Origin: Obelidium mucronatum
Lineage: Eukaryota; Chytridiomycota; Chytridiomycetes; Chytridiales; Chytriomycetaceae
Length of the DNA: 64,000 bases
NCBI GenBank assembly: GCA_025765595.1
Contig: JAIVFH010000003.1
Span: forward strand, 186,001-250,000
Direction of reading: 5' to 3'
This document shows positions 41,357-50,434 of the stretch, in pieces. The notes beneath the pieces are model-generated. The model saw only the letters and a list, made by a program, of their open reading frames with translations, made no database searches and was not told the DNA's origin. A program made the translations under genes and the position numbers. Numbering within the stretch: the stretch's first letter is position 1; the number at the start of each line of letters is the position of its first letter.

Positions 41357-43575
41357 ATGCACTTGCGATCGGTTGTGACCCTCCTTGCCACTGCCGCCGT
41401 TGCCCTGGCCCAGTGCTCCAATCCAATTGTTAGACAGGAATGGGGCCAGCTGTCGTCATCACAAAAGTCGCAGTGTAAGTTCGAAATGCAATTCCATCAA
41501 TAAGACCCATGCAAGATGCAACTCCCTCCTGTTCCAAATGTATCCACACACTAACATGCGCATTCATCAACGATGGAACAGTTGTGCAAGCATGCGTTGC
41601 TTTGGCTAAGCGGCCCTTGAGCGGCCAATCCACCGATCCTTCCACTATGTCCTGGCACGATTTCACCATCACGTAAGTATATCACTAGCATCTCCATCTG
41701 CTCTGCATTGAAGTCACTTACATTGGGTTCTTTCTTGATGCTTCCAGCCATTCTCGAAACGCTTATTGGGCTCACGTGAGTTGGTTTGCTTTTCCACGTG
41801 AGCACTTTCTAATCACACCTCTCTTCATTCATTTAGGGAAATGCTCAATTCTACCCTTACGTATGTTCGATATTCTGTGGTTGCAAAAAAGGATATGTTA
41901 CTGATCATGTTTTTGTGTGTTCCTTGGCGTTTTTTTTTAGCACGTGAGTTCATTGCTGTTTATGTTATTGTTCTTCTACGGGTTGAAATGAATAACATGC
42001 GATATTTAGCGTGCCATGCTTCACCAATTTGAGCTTGCTTTGAGGTCGACAGGTATTTGGCCAGCCAACCAGGGAATTCCATACTTTGATTGGTCTGGAA
42101 TGTCTCAGGTAAATGGGTGCAAGCATCAACATTGCGTTTTTAAATGACGATTGCTCTTTAGAACTGGTGGACTTCGGATATTTTCACAGACCAGTACTTT
42201 GGAGCCATCAATAATCCATCGGACAAGGTCAACAACTGCGTCGTCGACGGTGCATTCAAGAAGAGCGTTTACTCTGTTGCTCCCGATGCAGAGGGTTACA
42301 GACAGGTGACCGGAACAGACACCAAGTGCCTCCGGCGTAATGCAGGTCAATTCGCTTTGACAGATGCCATCACCATCACACAGTCATTGTCCGCCACTAC
42401 TTTCCTGACGTTTACAAGTGACTCTGCCCACCACTATTACGATGAAACAAATTACCATGCTGGCGGACATGGTATTTTGGGTGGTGGTGGAAGTGATATG
42501 GCCAACCCTGCTGTGTCTCCCAACGATCCTATTTTCTGGCGTAAGCTTCGCAATTCCAAAAAATTCAATTTCTAACCCGTTTGTGTCAGTCCACCACGGA
42601 TTCGTCGACAAGTACTACTGGAGATGGCAACAGCAGTGTGAGGCGTTCAAGTTTGACTATTCTGGTACATTGGCCAGAGCCGATGACCCAGTCAGTGATG
42701 GAACCAATATTGCCAAATCCAACATGTATGTCGACTCTTGGCCATGGACTGTTTCGCAGATGTTGAACACACAAGGGAGTGTCTTGTGCTACACTTACTC
42801 GCAATCGTCTGGTGATTTGCCAGCTCCTGCAATTACTTGCCCTGCTTTCGATGCTTCGAAGGCTAACACGACCGAGCCGCCACCACCACCTCCGTCAGAC
42901 GCTACAGATAACTTATGGTTGAACAAGTTGTTCAATGCGTTGATCAACCAGAAAAAACTCACATCCTTCAATGCGGCTGCTGCCGGTGGTGCTGCTGCCG
43001 TTGGCAGTGGAAGCACGGCATCGAACTCTGAAAACGAGATTGTGTTTGGTCGTCGTGATGGAAATGTCTCGACTACCGTCGAAACAACCGTTTCAACAAC
43101 AACTGGACAAGCCCAATCGACAGACCAAGCTGAAGAACAGACTGAAGAAGTATTGGTTAAAGAAGCATACTATGTTGAAGAGCATGCCGACGGATCTCAG
43201 ACGGTTTCATTCGTCCTTGCAAGCGATGTTGTTGAAATCCCTGCCAACTACACGATTGCCTTTGTTAACCACGCCTCTGTCACAGCTTTTGGATTGAATG
43301 GCAAGCCCAAGCGATTCTACCCAGAAATCGAGATCAATGACTACATTCCAACTGGATCAGGAAACATTGCTCCAGGGTCACACCCTTGTTACCTTGCATA
43401 TCCTGCGCCATTGTCCAGAAGCTTTGTTGAATCGTTGGGTAAATCTTACGCAAAGTACCGCAACATTCGTTCAGAGGTCTTGAAGAAAGTGGATGCATTC
43501 AATGCTGACAATTGCCAAACGTTGTGGAGTCCATCATCCGCAATGAACTTCCAGTCGCCTGTTGTTAACGCCTAG
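41357..43575 (+). CDS. Secreted tyrosinase 1 (type-3 copper protein)
   Basis: Oxidises phenols to quinones. Nine exons: 41357-41474, 41582-41672, 41748-41775, 41837-41860, 41941-41943, 42010-42108, 42162-42540 and 42590-43575 are the eight coding blocks I resolve, giving 575 aa. The signal peptide is MHLRSVVTLLATAAVALA. CuA: MSWHDF, then AYWAHGNAQFYPYHRAM, whose last His is coded by the 3-nt block 41941-41943. CuB: NYHAGGHG and FWLHHGFVDKYYWRW. Then a six-Pro hinge, an Ala/Gly and Ser/Thr linker with EIVFGRRDG, and a C-terminal module (DGSQTVSFVL, HPCYLAYPAPL, VDAFNADNCQTLWSPSSAM). The first of four paralogues; it has three extra introns in the CuA region. Probable role in melanin or wall cross-linking is inference. 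Confidence 0.9.
41941..41943 (+). other. Predicted 3-nt microexon (CAC, His) in tyrosinase 1
   Basis: A poly-T acceptor (gcgttttttttag, ending 41940) is followed by CAC and at once by a strong donor gtgagt (41944). Upstream exon ends CCTTAC (Tyr); downstream exon begins CGTGCC (Arg-Ala) at 42010. Inserting CAC gives YPYHRAM, as in the uninterrupted paralogues; skipping it removes the copper-ligand His without shifting frame. Confidence 0.7.
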
Positions 43576-43649
43576 CTTTTTTTTCTTTTTTCCCCCTATT
43601 TTTTTTTTTTTACTTTCTTTTCCCGTGTCTGTAGAGTGATAAACAAACA

Positions 43650-43655
43650 AATAAA
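43650..43655 (+). terminator. Poly(A) signal AATAAA, tyrosinase 1
   Basis: AATAAA in aacaaataaatgac, 75 bp after the stop. Confidence 0.45.
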
Positions 43656-43727
43656 TGACTCAGTCTTACTTATTTTTCTCTGTGGGAGACACTTGAAAAT
43701 TTTCACCCGTTTTTCTGGTGTCAATTT

Positions 43728-43753
43728 GACTCACTCCTGTGATCAAGTGAGTC
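43728..43753. promoter_or_regulatory. Inverted repeat upstream of tyrosinase 2
   Basis: GACTCACT, 10 bases, AGTGAGTC: a perfect 8-bp dyad about 95 bp upstream of the tyrosinase 2 ATG. Same arm spacing as the tyrosinase 1 dyad but different sequence. Confidence 0.4.
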
Positions 43754-43847
43754 GGAATGAGGAGTTTCAAAGTGCTAAATAATCACAATCTAAATTGGGT
43801 GTGGATTTTAAGCTATTGAAAGAAGAACAATCAGAAAACCACTTCCA

Positions 43848-45854
43848 ATGATCGTTGTCACCTCCTTCTTTGTGGCTGCAGCGATTGTTGCCCAGGCCGC
43901 ATGCACGAATCCTAAAGTTCGAATGGAATGGAACCAAATGTCTGCCTCGCAAAAATCACTATGTATGCACACACCCAAAAAAAAAAAAAACTGCAAGCGT
44001 CATTTGCAACTTTGGCGTTTAATTTCTATTGTTGGGTTAGATGTCCAAGCGACTCAGGCGTTAGCTGCTCGTCCAGCCAGTGGGCAATATTCTAACCCGG
44101 CTATTATGGGGTGGCATGACTTTGTACAAACGTGAGAATATCTTTTGACGTCTGTCTATTGGTTTTTTTTTTTTGTTTAACTGGTTCGCTGTAGACATTC
44201 GGATCAGGCTTATTGGGCGCACGGAAACGCACAATTCTATCCATACCATAGAGCTATGGTCTGGCAGTTTGAGCTGGCCTTGGTATCAACTGGAATTTGG
44301 CCATCAAACTTGGGAGTGCCATACTTTGATTGGTCTGCAGTTTCTCAGGTAAAAACAATTTTACCAACAAATGGTTTGGTGAGACTTAAAAAAAAAACAT
44401 GTAGAACTGGTGGACGCATGATATCTTCACGGATCAATACTTTGGTGAAATCAGCAGCTCGGATCCAGATCGGTGTGTTCTCACTGGGGCCTTTTCCAAA
44501 TCAAAGTACCAAGTCCCTCAGAACGATAGAAACAGAGTGGTTACTGGTGACCAGAAATGTTTGCGTCGAAATGCACAAAGATCGCCTTTAACGGATGCGG
44601 TTACTATTACTCAATCTTTGGCTGCTACTTCTTTTGTCACGTTTACAAGCCAAGCACCAGGAGTATACTATGACAGTACTAACTACCATGCGGACGGTCA
44701 CGGTGTTTTGGGTGGTCCAGGTGGTGACATGGCGAATCCTTCGGTTTCACCAAACGATCCAATCTTTTGGCGTAAGTACCTTTTGTTTTTAACCTCTTTT
44801 GAGGTCTTTGGTTACTAAATATCTACCTGGTTTACCTGCAGTTCATCACGGTTTGGTTGACAAATACTGGTGGAGATGGCAACAGCAATGTGAGCAATTC
44901 AAGCAAGACTATGGTGGAAACTTGATGCGTGCGGACGACCCAATGAGTGGTGGAACTGCCATCGCGTCTTCAAACCAATACGTCGAATCATGGCCATTTG
45001 TTGTTGCACAACTCTTGGATACACAAGGAGATACTCTGTGTTACACGTACTCGCAATCAGCGGGTGACTTGACTCCGCCTCCCATTCAGTGTCCCGCTTT
45101 TGTCAAGAACAACAATACTATGACTCCTCCACCACCTCCTCCTACTGTTAGTACGCTTGACGAGACCTGGGTCAAGTTGATGTTTATCGGAATGGTCAAA
45201 CCAAAAGCTTTGGTGGACTGGAATGTCGCTGCCAATGGTGGCAATGCGCCAGCAGTGGTGGATGGGCCAGTAGTGTTTGGACGTGACAACTTGAACACTA
45301 CTGTACACACATCCTCTAGTGCAATGACTGCTTCTGGGGTGACCAATGAATCCACTACTGCATTCACAAAGACTGCTGCGACGACTGATGCAGCCACTTC
45401 TACTGGAACTGCTGAGCCAACCACTACTGAAGAAGCGGTCCTTGAAGAAGAGCCACAAGAAGAGTTTACGGTTTTGCAGAACGCGGATGGATCTCAAACT
45501 GTATCTTATAAGCTTGCAAACCATACTGTTGAGATACCTTCAGGCTACTCTATTCTGAAAGTACACCACGGCTATGTAGACACTTCTGCAAGCGGAAAGC
45601 TTAAACGCATTTTCCCAACCATTCCAGCAATTCCTTATGTTCCGCAACCAGATGCTCCAGTAAACGTTATTGTTGGAGCAAACCCTTGTCACTTGGCCTA
45701 CCCCGAGCTGCTCCCACGAGAATACGTTGAAAAGATGGGAATGTGTTGGCAAAACTACCAAAACATCCATAACTTAGAGAAGATGCGCGTGGACGAGTTC
45801 AACGCCAACAATTGTACAACTTTATATTCCCCATCATCCATGATGTACCAGTAG
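43848..45854 (+). CDS. Secreted tyrosinase 2
   Basis: Exons 43848-43962, 44041-44131, 44195-44348, 44405-44771 and 44842-45854 join in frame to 579 aa. The signal peptide is MIVVTSFFVAAAIVAQAA. CuA: MGWHDFVQT, then AYWAHGNAQFYPYHRAM in one exon. CuB: NYHADGHG and FHHGLVDKYWWRW. All six expected copper-binding His are present. The hinge MTPPPPPPT is followed by PVVFGRDNLN, a Thr/Ser-rich stretch (likely O-glycosylated) and the shared C-terminal module: DGSQTVSYKLANHTVEIPSG, NPCHLAYPELL, MRVDEFNANNCTTLYSPSSM. Closest to tyrosinase 3 in sequence and intron pattern. Tandem duplication is the simplest origin. Confidence 0.92.
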
Positions 45855-45900
45855 ACTGCCTTTTCTATCTCCTTTGCTTGTTTCCGTTTTTTTTTTCTTT

Positions 45901-45988
45901 GTTCAAATAAAATGTACTTCAGAGCTTTTTGTGGGCTTGAAATGAGACTGGTGGGTTCAAAACCCAACTCGTTTCATGAGGTTTGAAC
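45901..45988 (+). other. Nested inverted repeats between tyrosinases 2 and 3
   Basis: Outer arms GTTCAAA (45901-45907) and TTTGAAC (45982-45988); middle arms TGAAATGAG (45938-45946) and CTCGTTTCA (45968-45976, one G-U pair); inner hairpin TGGGTT-CAA-AACCCA (45952-45966). As RNA this could form a long stem-loop. It overlaps the AATAAA at 45906 and ends 30 bp before the tyrosinase 3 ATG, so it lies in the 3' end of one gene, the leader of the next, or both. Confidence 0.55.
45906..45911 (+). terminator. Poly(A) signal AATAAA, tyrosinase 2
   Basis: AATAAA in gttcaaataaaatg, 52 bp after the stop, at the edge of the nested inverted repeats. Confidence 0.5.
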
Positions 45989-46018
45989 ATTCTGTCATAA
46001 ATAATTATAGATCATAGA

Positions 46019-48090
46019 ATGAAACTGCTTACTATTGGACTTCTTTTGGTGACAGTAGTTGCGACTGTGGAGGCCGTATGCACAAATCCCAGAATTAGAA
46101 TGGAATGGAATCAACTGTCGGCTGCACAAAAGGCACTCTGTAAGCAAAACTGCTTTAGATGTGCCAAAAAAACACTGACTCTAACGTTGCCCTTTCGAGT
46201 ATAGTTGTACAGGCTGCTCAAGCCCTTGCAGCTCGTCCAGCAAGTGGCCAGTTCTCCGATCCAACTCGAATGGCCTGGCATGATTTTGTTCAAACGTTCG
46301 TTATTTTACTTTCTTTTATTGTATAACTTATAACTCATTTTTATTTGGCACTAGTCATTCTAAAGAAGCTTTTTGGACTCACGGCAACGCCCAATTCTAT
46401 CCGTACCATCGTGCTATGATGTGGCAGTTTGAATTGGCTATTATTTCAACGGGAATCTGGCCATCCGATATGGGAGTTCCGTACTTTGATTGGCCAGCAA
46501 TGTCTCAGGTGATATATACTTTTTGTTTTGAGGTGTTTTTACTGACTATAGTTTTTTTTTGAAGAATTGGTGGACTTCGGATATCTTTTCAGACCGCCAC
46601 TTTGGAGCCATCAACAGCAGAGATCCAAACCACTGCGTTCTTACCGGAGCATTTTCAAAGGACAAATTCAGAGTGGCACCAGACCCTGACAGACATCGCG
46701 TTGTCACTGGCGACCAAACTTGTCTTCGTCGCAACGCGCAGCAGACTGCTTTGGTGGATGCATCTGTCATTGCAAGATCTCTGTCGCCAACTACATACAG
46801 CGACTTTACAGGACATAATCTTGATGAGTCGAATTTCCATGCCAGTGGGCATGGGTGGTTGGGAGGTGAAGGCGCGGATATGTCGAACCCATCGGTCTCT
46901 CCGAACGATCCAATCTTCTTCCGTAAGATTTTTTGGTATTATTTTGTTTTTGAAAAGGTATTCTAAAGACTCGTTTAGTTCATCATGGTTTGGTTGACAA
47001 GTACTGGTGGCGCTGGCAATCTCAATGTGAAGCCTATAAGTTCTCTTACCAAGGAAGACTTGCAAGAGCAGACGACCCAGTCGGAGATGGCACGATTAAT
47101 GCTGGAAAACATCTTTATGTGAACTCTTGGCCGTTTACAGTCGCTCAGCTATTGGACACACAAGGCGACACTCTTTGTTATACTTATTCCCAATCGGCAG
47201 GTGATCTGCCTCCACCTCCGACTACATGCCCAGAATTCGATGCCTCTCAGCAGAATGCAACGGTTCCACCACCCCCTCCTCCTGGATCTGCGGCAGATGA
47301 AGCTTGGCTTACGAAAGGCTTGATATCGCTTATCAAGAAAACATCAATCACATTCAAAAACGAAGGATCCATTGACAGCATCTCCCCTCCTGCGCAAGAT
47401 TCGGAAAGCGAAATTGTTTTCGGCAGAGATTTCGATTCCGGTTTTGTTCACAGTGCATCCACCTCAGCTGCTTCGACAACCTCTACCGATTCCACAATTC
47501 TTGCTTCTGAATCTGGTGAATCAACTCAACCGTCTACTTCTGCCACGAGTACCCAGTCTCTTAGTGGGTCCACCACAGAAACAACAAGCCATTCATCTTC
47601 AATTCAGAATACAACTACAACAACAGAAACTACAAGCAGTTCACCCTCGATTCAGGCCCAGAATACAACCGTACCAGAACCACCAAAAACCTTCAATGAA
47701 ACCATAACGGAAACAAACAGTACGATTGTCAGCTACTCATTCCAGAACGTAACCATCGAAGTCGCCGCTGGATACAAAATCGTTGAAGTGTATCCAAACT
47801 CTGTCGTTACCACCGATTCCGAAGGAAACTTGAAGCACTTTTTCGCAATGGCTGAGAAGGTGGAATACAAACCCAACCCTGACGCCCCGCAAAATGTAGA
47901 GCCTGGATCGAACCCTTGCTACTTGGCCTATCCAAAGCCTCTCCCTTGCGAGTATATTAAGGCCATGGGCATGTGTTGCGATGCGTTCGAGAGCAGTTAT
48001 AATCGTGTTCGTATGAGAATCGATGAGTTTAACGCCAATAACTGTACAACACTCTTCTCTCCGTCATCAATGATGAATCAAAAATTTTAA
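46019..48090 (+). CDS. Secreted tyrosinase 3
   Basis: Exons 46019-46139, 46205-46295, 46355-46508, 46565-46922 and 46979-48090 join in frame to 611 aa. The signal peptide is MKLLTIGLLLVTVVATVEA. CuA: MAWHDFVQT, AFWTHGNAQFYPYHRAM; CuB: NFHASGHG, FHHGLVDKYWWRW. All copper ligands are present. It has the longest linker of the four: the hinge VPPPPPPGS, SEIVFGRDFD, then about 110 residues dominated by Ser, Thr and Gln with many NxT/S sites. The C-terminal module ends MRIDEFNANNCTTLFSPSSM. Intron positions match tyrosinase 2 exactly (91-nt second and 154-nt third exons). Confidence 0.92.
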
Positions 48091-48250
48091 ATTGGTTAGA
48101 GCGAGATTGGGATGTCAGTTGAATAATTTTTTTTTTAGGTGAGCCCGCGTGTAAAAAAAAGGGACAAGGGGTGTGATTTTGGACTAGGGGGGAAGCCTCA
48201 ATGAATAAAAACAAAGACAGAAAAGATGCATCTTCTCTCAAATTAAAAAC

Positions 48251-50148
48251 ATGCATATTCAGTGGTCAGTTTGCCTGAGTGCCGTTCTTGCTGTCCTTGT
48301 CCACGCCAATCCCCCGATTGGAGAGTTTGCACCCAAGCCAGCTAAAGCCAAAAGACATGCTCTGCTGGAGGATCGTGACATTGTGCTCAGAAATTCAGTC
48401 GCCAACGTTGCTGCTGTTGCTGCGGCTGCAAGCACCAACAGTACTTCAATGCAAACGGATCCTGCAATTCAAAGCCTGTACGCAACAATATGCGCTGGCC
48501 TCACTGACAACTCTAGAATGTGTGCGAGCGCAGAATCTATGTTTATCTGCAACCAAAACCGTGAGTTTTTTTTTAATAGTTTGTCCGATGTATGTTTTTC
48601 GGACGCCTTTACTAACCCTCCCGTTTCCTCCTCCTGACATAAAATAGAAACGGTTGAGATCGTTGTTTGCCCATCTGGATACGTTTGCTGTCACAGCACA
48701 AACACGTGCAACCCAGACAATACTTGCACCAAGGATGCCAACACTGTCATTCCACTCCCACCTCCAACCCCGGTAGTCACAAACGCGTCCCAGTTTTCAT
48801 TTCCAACACCTAAAAGTGTTGTTACCAAATCTGGATTCTGCAAGCAAAACAAGAATAGTCCTTTGAGGGTGGGATATATCACGTCTTGGGGACAATACCG
48901 TCAGAACAACTGCAAGGTGAACACTGCAAGCATCAATCCCAAGAAATGGGTATGTTATCTTTCTGGGTTTTTATGTATATATCGTTGATTATTGTGTGCT
49001 AATTATAATCAATATTTCGCAGACTCATTTGATTTATGCGTTTGGTTCAATCTCTGGTTCTTCAATTGTCTTGGATCCAGCTGTCGACTTGCCATATGTG
49101 ACTCGTTTACGAAAGAGAGGTGTCAAGGTTATTTTGTCGGTTGGAGGATGGGGAGCTGCTGCCGAGTTTGTCAATATGGCGGCTACAGATGCCTCTCGAA
49201 AGGCCTTTGCCTTGTCCGCCATGAGTATTTTTACACAATATGGGTTTACCGGAATTGATGTGGTAACAAATTTTTTTCTTGGGTTTTTTTTTTTAAATTC
49301 GTTGTTAAGAATTAAGGGTATCATTTTTTAGGACTGGGAGTTTCCACAAAGTTACAAGGATTCTGCTGGAAAAATTATCCCAGGATCAGATGGAGACAAC
49401 TTGGGAAAACTGTTGACGACTCTGAGATATTATTTCGACATGAATACCAAAATTCACTACACTATTTCGCTGGCTGTCCCGACCATTCCGACAATCTACA
49501 ATTATCCTCTTGCTGAAATGGCTAAATACGCCGACTTTGTGAATGTGGTATGTAACTTCCTTTCAAGAATTTTGATGTATTATTGGGTTGGAACTAACTT
49601 GACTTTTTCAGATGACTTATGATTTGAATGGACCATGGGATGCCACTGCTCTTCCAAACACTGATAATCGTCAAATCAAGGCAACATTTGACTCGCTAGT
49701 GACGCACGCGAAGTTCCCAAAGAACAAGCTTCTTCTTGGTCTCGCTTTTTATGGACGTTCGTACAAGCTCACTGACCCTGCTTCCTGTAATGGAATTGGG
49801 TGTTCGTTTGTGAAGGGGGGCAATGCATATGCGGGAGCCTGTTCTCAAACTAGTGGATATGTGTTTATGAGTGATATTCTCAGTCTTCGTGCTGGAGGGG
49901 CTATCGCTCGATCTGATGCAACCACGGGAACTTCGTGGCTGATTACTAGTGATGGTAGTTGGGTTACGTTTGATTCATATGCTGATTTCAAGTAAGCTTT
50001 TTTTTCCTTTAGTTTTTCAAAAGTATGCATTTCTCTAATGAATAATACGACTAGGCGAAAGGATGCATATGCGAAATCCATTTGTTTGGGTGGAACCTTT
50101 GTTTGGGAGATTGACCAAGATCCCCAAAGCAAGTATACATATTGGTAG
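48251..50148 (+). CDS. Secreted chitinase, glycoside hydrolase family 18
   Basis: Hydrolyses chitin with a retaining mechanism. Exons 48251-48560, 48648-48949, 49023-49262, 49332-49547, 49612-49991 and 50055-50148 join in frame to 513 aa. The signal peptide is MHIQWSVCLSAVLAVLVHA. An N-terminal region of about 160 residues ends in a Cys-rich piece (VCPSGYVCCHSTNTCNPDNT) that could bind carbohydrate. The GH18 barrel has LRVGYITSWGQYRQNNC, THLIYAFGSI, VKVILSVGGWG and the catalytic FTGIDVDWEFP, completed across the intron at 49263-49331. Then VMTYDLNGPW, LLLGLAFYGRSYKLT and the closing GGTFVWEIDQD. It lies between tyrosinases 3 and 4. Confidence 0.95.
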
Positions 50149-50434
50149 ATTTCTTGTTGAACACTTAATTATCAGTGCATTTTCGGGAGTTATTTATTGT
50201 TCCTTGCATTTCAATAAACATAATTATCATTACTGTAAAGGAGGAATTGATGTATTCAAAAACGTCTTGGTTTGTTTGTTAATGGTTTCAAAACCGAAAA
50301 GTCATTTTTTTCGGAAGTTGGCCAGAAGACGTCTGAGGATATATATGATACACTTTTTGATGAAAATATTTTGATGAAAGGGAAATCGGCATCATTTTGA
50401 GCCTGGCGAAAAGTGTTCATTCGAATTTCGTTTA

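Noticed and set aside
45931..45985. tRNA-like T arm (TGGG-TTCAAAA-CCCA) between tyrosinases 2 and 3
   Set aside because: No matching acceptor stem, anticodon arm or D arm at the needed distances; explained better by the nested hairpin.
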